From NCBI GenBank assembly GCA_029269725.1, contig JARJHS010000001.1, positions 930,001-994,000 on the forward strand: 64,000 nt of DNA. Reading direction: 5' to 3'. The DNA is from Pollutibacter soli. Its GTDB lineage: Bacteria; Bacteroidota; Bacteroidia; Chitinophagales; Chitinophagaceae. The notes beneath the pieces were generated by a model. The model saw only the letters and a program-made list of their open reading frames with translations. It was not told where the DNA came from and ran no database searches. Shown one piece after another: positions 43,765 through 51,800 of this stretch. Both the position numbers and the translations under genes were made by a program. Each line of letters begins with the position of its first letter. Positions within the stretch are counted from its first letter, which is position 1.

Positions 43765-44643
43765 ATGAGGCAGGCAGTCCGCAAATCGGTGATCCCTTCC
43801 CACCAGCTTTTCCTGATCAGGAAACTGGAGGATAAGCATTTCGATCCTGTCTGGCATTTTCACTCGGATTACCAGTTGTTTTTTGTAGAAGAAGGGTCAG
43901 GTACGCGTTTTATTGGAGACGATGTAAGGCCTTTCAATAAGGGTGAACTGGTTTTTACCGGGCCCAATCTTCCTCATTTGTGGAGAAGTGACGAAAAATT
44001 CTTTGATAAAAATGATCAGTCGCGCTGCAGCGGAATCGTGCTTTATTTAAAAGAAGAATTTCCCGGGCATGGCTTGCTGGAAAAGGAGGAACTGATCGGT
44101 CTGAAGAAATTAATGGAGAAATCTGTGCGCGGACTGGAAATCGGCGGAGAAACCCGAACACTCGTTATTCAGATGATGCAGGACCTGTTTCATCTCACCG
44201 GCGCCAAAGGGCTGATCAGGATACTTGAAGTACTGGACATGCTTTCATCATCCAGGGACCTCACCTATATATCTGCAGCACCTTATGAAAATACGTTCCG
44301 CGAGAATGAAGCCGACCGGATGAGTCAGATCTATGCTTATGTAATGGATCATTTCAAACAGGAAATAAGATTAGATAAGATTGCCGCGGAATTGTGCATG
44401 ACCCCCACTTCGTTCAGTCGCTATTTCACGATGAAAACGAATCAGCCATTTTCAAAATTTGTAATCAACCTGCGTATACACCAGGCTTGCAGGTTATTGA
44501 CTGAAGAAGATATGGGTGTGGCTGACGTATCCTGGGAATGTGGATTCAAAACCCTTTCTCATTTCAATAAACAGTTCAGGGAAGTAACACATCTGACGCC
44601 ATCGGAATACCGGAAGAAATACCGCGAGCTGATGGAGGTATAA
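43765..44643 (+). CDS. AraC-family transcriptional regulator
   Basis: This is a 292-aa regulator with an N-terminal cupin-type sensory domain (DPVWHFHSDYQLFFVEEGSG and LVFTGPNLPHLW) and a C-terminal AraC double-HTH (LDKIAAELCMTPTSFSRYF, then CGFKTLSHFNKQFREVTH and LTPSEYRKK). The cupin half would bind a small ligand, probably a sugar. It is divergent from the ThuA/isomerase/oxidoreductase operon with 132 bases between, making it the likely activator. A strong hairpin follows the stop. Confidence 0.93.
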   Translation: MRQAVRKSVIPSHQLFLIRKLEDKHFDPVWHFHSDYQLFFVEEGSGTRFIGDDVRPFNKGELVFTGPNLPHLWRSDEKFFDKNDQSRCSGIVLYLKEEFPGHGLLEKEELIGLKKLMEKSVRGLEIGGETRTLVIQMMQDLFHLTGAKGLIRILEVLDMLSSSRDLTYISAAPYENTFRENEADRMSQIYAYVMDHFKQEIRLDKIAAELCMTPTSFSRYFTMKTNQPFSKFVINLRIHQACRLLTEEDMGVADVSWECGFKTLSHFNKQFREVTHLTPSEYRKKYRELMEV

Positions 44644-44653
44644 ACGCTGTGCG

Positions 44654-44679
44654 TTCAACGTTTACCGTTAAACGTTGAA
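44654..44679. terminator. hairpin after the AraC gene
   Basis: TTCAACGTTT-accgtt-AAACGTTGAA is a perfect 10-bp stem with a six-base loop, 10 bases after the AraC stop. No long T run follows. Related TTCAACGTT words recur in other gaps (about 21990 and 40110), so it may also be an interspersed repeat. Confidence 0.5.
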
Positions 44680-44774
44680 TGTAATTCGTCCGTTAAAAAA
44701 CAAAATTGGTCGAATTTTTTTCCCTGGTATTGGTACAAATGTAGTTTTACTGAAATGTCATACGACCAAAAACT

Positions 44775-45926
44775 ATGGAATACGATAATGACCGGATCAT
44801 AAGACCAGCAAACAAGGCCATATATTATTACAGGCTTTTTATTTTCCTCTTCTACCCTGCGATCAATGCTGTTATCTTTTTTCCCAAAGCGCCATCTTTC
44901 TGGTTTGTACTTGTGCTGATAAGTGCAATACTGTTTCCCTTATATTTTCTTTATAGTCGTGTACTGGAAACCGTAAGACTGGTGAAAAACCGCGTATTGC
45001 TGAGTATTGCAGTTACATTGCTGTTTTACGGGATTGCCCTGACGATTCTTTTAGGCATCTATACCTTCATGCATCGGTTTCAACTCGAGCCAGGCTATTT
45101 CGAATATTTCCATTTCGATCTGGCGACTATCCTGCGTGAAACATTATGGATCGCAATGAACATGAGTGTATCAGTTGCCATCAATTATATCGTCAGAACC
45201 GATGAAGCAGTTGAAACCACACGGGAAACACGTCGCGAAAATATGTATTTCAAGCTTCGCTATCTGCGTTCCCAATTGAACCCGCATTTTCTTTTCAACA
45301 CACTCAATAGTATTTATGCATTGAGTCTTCGTAAATCAGAACAAACGCCTGAGGTTGTAGTACGCCTGGCAGATACAGTGAGGTATTTAATTTATGAATG
45401 CAATGAAGACCGTATTCCGTTGAACCGTGAAATTGCGTTCATCAATAATTATATCGAGATTGAAAAAATCCGGCACAAAGCGGATATCCGGTTTAATGTA
45501 GAAGGTAATACGGACGGTATAATGATAGAACCATTTCTTTTTATATCGTATATAGAAAACGGTTTTAAACATGCGATTGACAATTCATTTGACGAGCCTT
45601 TTATTTATATCACGCTAAAGGTGAAAGAGGATTACCTGCTGCTCAATGTGATTAACAGCAGCAATGCAGACCTTGAGCAGCAAGCCAAAAGGATCAATGG
45701 CAAAGGAATTACCACAAGTAAGAATATGCTTGAGTTATTGTACCCCGACAGATATGACCTCAATATTATTCAGACGGATCGCAATACCGAACGCAATGGT
45801 GAGCTAAGATTGGTGCATGCGCGCGAAAGACTCGAATCCCTGTACCCTGATTCGCATACGCTTGATGTTATCCTCAGCAATAATACCTTTACAGTATCTC
45901 TGATGATAAAAACAAAAGCTGCTTGA
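44775..45926 (+). CDS. LytS-type sensor histidine kinase
   Basis: This is a 383-aa kinase with about four membrane segments (residues 18-140), a short coil, then the His_kinase (PF06580) domain. The phospho-acceptor is His171 in SQLNPHFLFNTLNSI. The ATPase part contains FISYIENGFKHAID (N-box) and a glycine-poor G region (NGKGITTSKNMLELL). It should phosphorylate the LytTR regulator encoded next, whose start overlaps its stop. The signal is unknown. Confidence 0.92.
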   Translation: MEYDNDRIIRPANKAIYYYRLFIFLFYPAINAVIFFPKAPSFWFVLVLISAILFPLYFLYSRVLETVRLVKNRVLLSIAVTLLFYGIALTILLGIYTFMHRFQLEPGYFEYFHFDLATILRETLWIAMNMSVSVAINYIVRTDEAVETTRETRRENMYFKLRYLRSQLNPHFLFNTLNSIYALSLRKSEQTPEVVVRLADTVRYLIYECNEDRIPLNREIAFINNYIEIEKIRHKADIRFNVEGNTDGIMIEPFLFISYIENGFKHAIDNSFDEPFIYITLKVKEDYLLLNVINSSNADLEQQAKRINGKGITTSKNMLELLYPDRYDLNIIQTDRNTERNGELRLVHARERLESLYPDSHTLDVILSNNTFTVSLMIKTKAA

Positions 45927-46621
45927 TCCGCTGTATTATTGTTGAAGACGAAGAACTCGCGCAGGAAGTTATCAAAATGCATCTTGCCGGATATCCTCAG
46001 TTTGAATTACTCGGTGTATATCGCAATACGAGAGAGGCAGCAGAAGCGTTGAGTAAAAATAATGTGGATCTGATGTTCCTTGATATAAGGCTGCCAGGGA
46101 TGACAGGTCTTCAGTTCCTCAGGCAACTTGTTCATCCGCCGTTAGTAGTGCTCACTACAGCTTATGCGGAGTATGCATTGGAGAGTTATGAGTTCAATGT
46201 CATTGATTATTTATTGAAACCCATTTCTACGGAACGATTTGCCAAAGCAGTAAGTAAAATAGAAGATGTAAAACTATTTGCAGGCAATGCAAAAGCAGAT
46301 AACCCATCATCAGATCATTTGTTCATTCGTTCCAGCAGCAAATTCTTCCGGGTTAGATACGAGGATATCCAGTACATCGAAGGGATGAAAGATTACCTCA
46401 AAGTCCATCTCGACGGAAGTACATTGATTACGCATCAGACCATGGCCGAGATGGAAAAAATTCTTCCCGTAACAAAATTCATCAGGATACATCGATCGTA
46501 TATCATTTCCATTTCCAGGATCAAATCAGTGTTTGGTAATAGTGTTGAGTTGACGAACAAAACCTTGCCGGTTGGTATAAATTATAAAGATGGATTGATG
46601 GAGTTGGTGGGGATGAAATGA
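45923..46621 (+). CDS. LytTR-type response regulator
   Basis: The start is a TTG at 45923 that overlaps the kinase stop (TTGA), indicating translational coupling. The 232-aa protein has a receiver domain with phospho-acceptor Asp54 (DLMFLDIRLPG) and a C-terminal LytTR DNA-binding domain (about 130-232) with FFRVRYEDIQYIEGMKDY and FIRIHRSYIISISRI. It is the partner of the preceding LytS-type kinase. LytTR regulators bind imperfect direct repeats upstream of their targets; the targets are unknown here. Confidence 0.93.
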   Translation: MIRCIIVEDEELAQEVIKMHLAGYPQFELLGVYRNTREAAEALSKNNVDLMFLDIRLPGMTGLQFLRQLVHPPLVVLTTAYAEYALESYEFNVIDYLLKPISTERFAKAVSKIEDVKLFAGNAKADNPSSDHLFIRSSSKFFRVRYEDIQYIEGMKDYLKVHLDGSTLITHQTMAEMEKILPVTKFIRIHRSYIISISRIKSVFGNSVELTNKTLPVGINYKDGLMELVGMK

Positions 46622-46798
46622 GACTTAACTGGTTTCTAAAACCTGTTAGGTCAGTTAGAAGATCTTACGCCCCTTCATTACATAGGATCATTTCAATTCG
46701 GGAAACATTTTCAATAGTGAATTGCCAGTTTCAATTTTTTAAAGCTTTAAAATTTACCAATAGATTTTTTGACACGATCACGCGATCATACACAGGTA

Positions 46799-47155
46799 TC
46801 AATCCAGTATCCATAAAAGTCTTCCATCAAAACTATTTCGGGCGACTAAAAAACCGATCACACCTACACCGAAAATCAGTATTGCCTTTTTTGAAATAAG
46901 GTTCCTTGATTCTTTTGAAAATAATAATCCCACAGTAAGCATTAACCAGGATATGATTGCCATATAAACAATGAGAATACCAAACAAAATAATTGGTGTG
47001 AACCAGTCTATACCTATCTTACCTGGATCATCCCAACCTTCGCTGGGTATATGTCCGAGTATTATAGCACCTGTAAAAAATGAAGTAAGCACAGCGATAA
47101 ACCATACTAACGGAATTGCTGACAACAGAAAATAAACTCTTTTAAAATTCTGCAT
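46799..47155 (-). CDS. small hypothetical membrane protein (118 aa)
   Basis: ATG at 47155 (MQNFKRVYFLLSAIPLVWF) begins a protein with three or four hydrophobic segments, broken by an external loop GHIPSEGWDDPGKIGIDW and a basic stretch SKESRNLISKK. No family is recognised. It stands alone. The composition supports a real membrane protein, but similarity evidence is missing. Confidence 0.5.
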   Translation of the reverse strand: MQNFKRVYFLLSAIPLVWFIAVLTSFFTGAIILGHIPSEGWDDPGKIGIDWFTPIILFGILIVYMAIISWLMLTVGLLFSKESRNLISKKAILIFGVGVIGFLVARNSFDGRLLWILD

Positions 47156-47290
47156 TTTACCCAGAGTGAAATTCCGCGCTTGTAAAAAAAACCAATTGCA
47201 GAGATCCGGAACACAAACTAAAAAAAAATGGGGGTAATGTCAACCGGGGTAAAGGAAATTAACTCAATGGTGTTGTTAATATCTCCGCTT

Positions 47291-48259
47291 TTAAAAAAAG
47301 ATATACTGGTACGAAACGGAAATCATATCATAATCCAAACCACTTTTGGTAAATGCACCCGTGTGGTATTGTAATTTTAATGAATGAAATTTTCCCAGCG
47401 GTACCGACCAGGTAGCTCCAAAACGCCAATTGTCTTTAAGATCTCCCGCTGGCACTTCATCAACGGTTGTTTGTCCGCCATCAAACCAATTCCCATTAAT
47501 TCCGACCCACATCTGGTTTTTAAAATAATAACTGGCATGGGCCTGTATACTGAATACTGGGTTCTGCTCAAGTGTTTTATTGCTGAGAAACTGATTATTG
47601 TTTGTATAAAACCAGACGCCCGTATAGCCTTCAATATAAAAACGTTTAGAACGATGCGACAAACCTATTTCCGGTTTAAATCCCCAACGATGGGCACCAA
47701 GATTGATTCGTTTCTCCGGATAATAAAGTCCTGTCGGAACAGAGGTTACAAGACTTACACCAAAAATTGTTTTCTGTTGAAAAAACCTGAAATCCTTTTT
47801 ATCGAGTGCCGGTGAACCAATAACATTGACGCTCAGGCGTATGCGCATATCATTGAAACCATTCCTGGCACCGCTGGTATCTTTACCGTTGATTTTGAGA
47901 TTTCCGTTCATCATTGTATAAGGAAGTGAAATCTGTACCCTGGATAATTTTTTAAAAAATCCAAACGTACGTACATAAGCAAGGCCTATGTTATGACTGG
48001 AAATCTTGAAATCTTCTACCGGGAGACTCGGATCTGTGACAACATTGCCATTTACATAAGCATAAACAGCCGCAACTGCATTCATCCCTTTGGGCGTGTT
48101 GGCATAAATCCGCGGCTCCAGGTCTTGCGCTCTTAAATCTGTACAATTAGTGCTGATTAAAGCAAACGATACCCCCATTCTGAATACAGCTGATAAGCCC
48201 GGCATTGTCCGTCGCTTACTACTTTGGTTACTCCTGACCATAAAATATCTTCGACTCAT
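47291..48259 (-). CDS. outer-membrane transporter-like beta-barrel (MetA phenol-degradation-like)
   Basis: This protein of up to 322 aa fits the putative MetA-pathway transporter family (PF13557) of outer-membrane barrels. The mature start is near AQDLEPRIYANTPKGMNAV, the usual family beginning; then alternating strands end in YDMISVSYQYIFF, with the C-terminal aromatic residue expected for barrel insertion. The real start may be the Met 18 codons in (48205), which gives a clean signal peptide. The substrate is unknown. Confidence 0.8.
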   Translation of the reverse strand: MSRRYFMVRSNQSSKRRTMPGLSAVFRMGVSFALISTNCTDLRAQDLEPRIYANTPKGMNAVAAVYAYVNGNVVTDPSLPVEDFKISSHNIGLAYVRTFGFFKKLSRVQISLPYTMMNGNLKINGKDTSGARNGFNDMRIRLSVNVIGSPALDKKDFRFFQQKTIFGVSLVTSVPTGLYYPEKRINLGAHRWGFKPEIGLSHRSKRFYIEGYTGVWFYTNNNQFLSNKTLEQNPVFSIQAHASYYFKNQMWVGINGNWFDGGQTTVDEVPAGDLKDNWRFGATWSVPLGKFHSLKLQYHTGAFTKSGLDYDMISVSYQYIFF

Positions 48260-48463
48260 GGTGATTTCTCCCTTCTAACCTTAGTTTTTGTATACTTAAA
48301 CATCTGCGAAGACATCAATCAATCCATTTTTATCGCAGTTGTCATATAATCACTTGAATGTTGTATTGATCAGAACTGATCAGCAGGTCAATCGGACCTT
48401 GACTTTTTTTTACGGTTTTCCGGGCACAGATCTCCTGAAAGGAAAAGATGAAGATTTCACCTG

Positions 48464-48601
48464 TCAGCTATGCATCTTCGAAGGGTCAAATACGTTCCCA
48501 CAATTTGCGCATTCTGTTTTTTCTTCATGGCTGGTAATACCCGATATGGCCTTAAAGAATTGTCTGACTAGTTTACAAAATCTGAGTAAGGCAACAATCA
48601 T
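48464..48601 (-). CDS. small zinc-ribbon-like protein (45 aa)
   Basis: On the minus strand, ATG at 48601-48599 opens a 45-codon frame ending at a TGA (48464). The protein is a short amphipathic basic helix (MIVALLRFCKLVRQFFKAIS) then a Glu-rich turn and a Cys pair ECANCGNVFDPSKMHS. A single CxxC suggests a half zinc ribbon that might dimerise. It is too short for ordinary ORF calling. It may be real or a chance frame, and I do not recognise it. Confidence 0.4.
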   Translation of the reverse strand: MIVALLRFCKLVRQFFKAISGITSHEEKTECANCGNVFDPSKMHS

Positions 48602-48680
48602 TTAACTGTATACCGACGCAATACCCGTGGGTGTATCAGCAGTCGATTCGGGAATGACTTCCGGGGTTGCTGAGGTATTA

Positions 48681-50003
48681 CTAAAAAGTTTCCGATGCTG
48701 CAAGGTAGAATCCGAAAGATTTCTGGCCGAAACCAACATCAATGGCAAGATTGGTCCTTGTCATTTTGTCGACCATCACCCGAAGGCCAAAACCATATCC
48801 CGGTTTAATGGATTCAAAAAGTTTCGGAGACTGACCAGGAAAACTCGCGGAAGTTGCATTGGCGAACAATACGCCACCAAGAATGCCACCACAGGAAGAG
48901 AGCGGGAACCGGTATTCCGTTTCACCATACACCAGGTTGTTACCTCTGAACCTGCCCTGCGTGTAACCTCTTGCGCTACGGCTACGCTGATCATATGCTG
49001 TTGCAGGTAAGATCAGGTATGGATAATGACCGGAATGTGAAAAATCACCCAGGGCCCAGAAAGCGATCTGGTGTCGGGGATTTCTTTTTGACAAAGGATG
49101 AAAACTCCGCCATTCAGCTGATAGGAAACTTGCATTCTTTTTATTTCCCAGCCATTCTGCAGAACCACTCCAGCTCAGCATCAAAAAGTGCCCATGATAA
49201 GCGTTGATCTGATTGTCCCTGGTATCAGAAATAATATTCAGGTTGAAAGAACTGGCACTGTATTTCTCTGTACTGAACCCATACAGTTTGTTGTAGGCGT
49301 AATGACTGGTTATAAGTGAATCGCCGGGGTTTAGTTTTAGCTTTTCATCTTTTATTTTGAAATAGTAATCAAGAAAGTACCCAACTCCAACAAAAAATCC
49401 CTTGTATTTTTTCAGTATCCGCATGGATGCCGATTGATGTACCCGGAGAAAGTTGAATTTGAGAGGCTGAGCAAGAGAATCAATGGATGTTTCCTGTCCG
49501 CCAAAGCCGTACTGGTAATCCAGTATGCCTCCTTCTGGTGCATTTGTTCCTAAGCCATAAGTAGATTGGGAATAGATCAGGTACCGCCAGTCACCAGTCA
49601 GGAAGATCTTATTATTTTTAGTGTAGACACTGTTTTTCAAAAGAAACAGTGCCTGCTTTTTGGTGGTCGCCTGGACACTTCCTGAAATAAGTGAAAATTT
49701 TGTTTCGGCTCCTTTCAGTTTGAATCCATACTGGCCTCCAACCCCAAACATAAATCCTGTTGCAGGGTTTGATCCGATAATAGGTATCAGAAGAATTGAA
49801 CCGGCACTGACAGAATTTTTCGGAGGCTTGTTAAACCATTTGCGTAACAGATCCGGCAAATCCCGTTGAGTACAGATAGTATCGACTGTTTCTATATTTA
49901 CAGAATCTGTAGAATCAACGGGCACCTGATCCTGTGACAGGGCTAAAAGAGGTAAAACCGCACTACATAAAATCAGTCCTAACTTGAACATTCCAGAATT
50001 CAT
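48681..50003 (-). CDS. BamA/TamA-family outer-membrane protein (D15-like)
   Basis: The start at 50003 (MNSGMFKLGLILCSAVLPLL) gives a signal peptide ending LALSQ; the frame is open to 50096, but the upstream part lacks signal features. The 440-aa mature protein is a C-terminal Omp85-type barrel without obvious POTRA domains. RFRGNNLVYGETEYRFPL corresponds to the conserved VRGF-like region of strand 6, and the end is FGFYLAASETF, a barrel-type C-terminus. Bacteroidota encode several POTRA-less Omp85 barrels; their cargo is unknown. Confidence 0.8.
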   Translation of the reverse strand: MNSGMFKLGLILCSAVLPLLALSQDQVPVDSTDSVNIETVDTICTQRDLPDLLRKWFNKPPKNSVSAGSILLIPIIGSNPATGFMFGVGGQYGFKLKGAETKFSLISGSVQATTKKQALFLLKNSVYTKNNKIFLTGDWRYLIYSQSTYGLGTNAPEGGILDYQYGFGGQETSIDSLAQPLKFNFLRVHQSASMRILKKYKGFFVGVGYFLDYYFKIKDEKLKLNPGDSLITSHYAYNKLYGFSTEKYSASSFNLNIISDTRDNQINAYHGHFLMLSWSGSAEWLGNKKNASFLSAEWRSFHPLSKRNPRHQIAFWALGDFSHSGHYPYLILPATAYDQRSRSARGYTQGRFRGNNLVYGETEYRFPLSSCGGILGGVLFANATSASFPGQSPKLFESIKPGYGFGLRVMVDKMTRTNLAIDVGFGQKSFGFYLAASETF

Positions 50004-50100
50004 CAGCAGTTCGTGATGTTGCACAATTAATCGGTAAAGGTATGGAACAAATTCCCCCGGAACATCAATCCTGGCGCGATTCCTAAAGTAGGACATTCAG

Positions 50101-50610
50101 TTACTCCACTTCATCCGCCCGGACGAATACAAAGCCTTTCTGACGTAAAACATCTGCTTCATTATAAAATGTTCTGCTCCGGGCAATCTTTCCATTTTCA
50201 ATTTTGTAAGTAGCATTCACCCAAAGATTTACATCGTTTCCTCCGCCCCTGTACTTTATGGTGAGATAAGCCCAGTTGGCGACCCAGTCGCCCGCATCGG
50301 CCTCATCTGCTTCTGTTGTTGTTACGGCGATATTCTGATGCCTTGTATATTTAATGGACTCATAAATATTTTCCGCATTGTATCTCCAGTTAGCCAGCGC
50401 ATCAGCCTTGTTCGTCGAATCATTTATTGATGGGCCGTATCCCATATAGTTATCAGCAAGAAGGGAATCCATCAATGCGATATTATTTGTCTCAACAGCT
50501 TCCATATATTTTTTAGCAACTTCAAGACTTGCCGCATTATTATTCTTAACAGCTGAATTACATGAAATAAGACTGGCACAAACCGCCAGCAGATAGATGC
50601 ATTGCTTCAT
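50101..50610 (-). CDS. SnoaL-like/NTF2-fold lipoprotein
   Basis: This is a 169-aa lipoprotein with lipobox ISC (about Cys18). The mature domain has the SnoaL/NTF2 pattern: a helix VAKKYMEAVETNNIALMDSLL, then DNYMGYGPS and late strands NLWVNATYKIENGKIARSRTF. The NTF2 fold often binds small molecules in a cone-shaped pocket. It lies five bases downstream of the end of the BamA-type frame on the same strand. Its function is unknown. Confidence 0.75.
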   Translation of the reverse strand: MKQCIYLLAVCASLISCNSAVKNNNAASLEVAKKYMEAVETNNIALMDSLLADNYMGYGPSINDSTNKADALANWRYNAENIYESIKYTRHQNIAVTTTEADEADAGDWVANWAYLTIKYRGGGNDVNLWVNATYKIENGKIARSRTFYNEADVLRQKGFVFVRADEVE

Positions 50611-50673
50611 AATTCAAAACATTTAATGATTTATAACCGGATTTTTTTTCGGCTACGGTTCACGGTTACACAG

Positions 50674-51228
50674 TTATTTTATAGTGTAACCTTTTCCTTC
50701 GAGACATGCCGAAAAAGCTTTGACAAAACTGTTTTTCAATTCCTGTTCTTTATTGGCTGCATCTGTTTCTGCTTTCTGGTTGGCCTGGGCCTGTCCTTTT
50801 TTTGCAGCACGCCTGCCTGCCAGGCCACCGGCTACTGCGCCTATAGCGGCACCCTCCCCCGCATCTCCTGCGATGGCACCAATAGCAACACCTGCGGCAG
50901 CACCTTTAGCTGCGCCTTTAACAGCTCCGCCGGTAGGACCTTTCTGCGCAGGTGGAGCTTCCACCTTGGGTAAGTTCAATGGATCTATCCCCGATTGTTC
51001 CATTGCCCATTTATAACATTCGAATTCATCCACTTTCTGTTGTTGCTGCGTTTGATTTTTTGCAGGAAATACATAAAGCTTCAATCCGGACGAGATCTGG
51101 TTATATGTCATTTTTGAAGTGTCTGGTACGGTTGGCGGCGCCTGTCCAAAAACAATATGAGCAGAAATTAAAAAGACTACGAGCAGTAAATACCGGATGG
51201 TTAACTTCCGCGAAAATTTTGAAGTCAT
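50674..51228 (-). CDS. glycine-zipper family exported protein
   Basis: This is a 184-aa protein with a signal peptide ending VFGQA near residue 30. Central residues about 110-145 are a glycine zipper (GAVKGAAKGAAAGVAIGAIA then EGAAIGAVAGGLAGRRAA), which packs into membrane-associated helices. DEFECYKWAMEQSGIDP precedes it, and the end is FSACLEGKGYTIK, typical of Gly-zipper/YMGG-like proteins with conserved Cys. It should be envelope-associated. It lies in a run of small same-strand envelope genes. Confidence 0.8.
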   Translation of the reverse strand: MTSKFSRKLTIRYLLLVVFLISAHIVFGQAPPTVPDTSKMTYNQISSGLKLYVFPAKNQTQQQQKVDEFECYKWAMEQSGIDPLNLPKVEAPPAQKGPTGGAVKGAAKGAAAGVAIGAIAGDAGEGAAIGAVAGGLAGRRAAKKGQAQANQKAETDAANKEQELKNSFVKAFSACLEGKGYTIK

Positions 51229-51256
51229 TTTTTATATTTATAAAAGTGAACAGTGC

Positions 51257-51757
51257 TTATTGTTTCGGTGCAGGAAGTTCGACTTTTGTTTTATCAAGTT
51301 CACCTACAAAAGGAATTTGTTCCTGGATATACAGACGGATATTATTTTCAAGATAATCTTCCAGCTGGAAAAGTTTTGAAGCCTGCAAACCACCAATCAC
51401 TGTTGAAAATTTGGTATAGTAGGTCTGCTGCAATTTTGTGAATTTATCCAGCAGCGCAAATTTCCTGGTCATTAGTGATGTAGCTTTCTTATCATCCAAA
51501 GACGTGTAATCCCCGGCATATGCTTCAATAAGACTGATCCTTTCCTGACCGAGTGCTTTCCGTTTATCTTCATATTCATCATACAGTTTCCAGAATGCAT
51601 CTTTTTTCGCGTCAGGAATAGTCATGAATTCGCTCACCAGCGCTTTCTTTTCTTTTCCAAACATGGCCTGGATCAATGCGATGTCTTCTTTGTTTGATTG
51701 TGCGTTGACGATTACAGAACAAAATAAAGCGCAGATAATTAATTGTATTTTTTTCAT
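51257..51757 (-). CDS. hypothetical periplasmic helical protein (CpxP/Spy-like position)
   Basis: This is a 166-aa exported protein with a signal peptide ending IVNAQ at residue 20. The mature part is almost entirely helical and charged (IPDAKKDAFWKLYDEYEDKR, QLEDYLENNIRLYIQEQIPF). The layout is like CpxP/Spy periplasmic chaperones but no LTxxQ motif is seen, so the name is only structural. It is 28 bases upstream of the glycine-zipper gene on the same strand, so they may be one operon. Confidence 0.65.
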   Translation of the reverse strand: MKKIQLIICALFCSVIVNAQSNKEDIALIQAMFGKEKKALVSEFMTIPDAKKDAFWKLYDEYEDKRKALGQERISLIEAYAGDYTSLDDKKATSLMTRKFALLDKFTKLQQTYYTKFSTVIGGLQASKLFQLEDYLENNIRLYIQEQIPFVGELDKTKVELPAPKQ

Positions 51758-51800
51758 TTTAACTTAATTGAAGGTTAATCAATAGAGACTTTTTGCAGAA

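Noticed and set aside
46618-46899. 93-codon plus-strand frame
   Set aside because: It overlaps the 118-aa minus-strand membrane protein and shows no protein-like motif.
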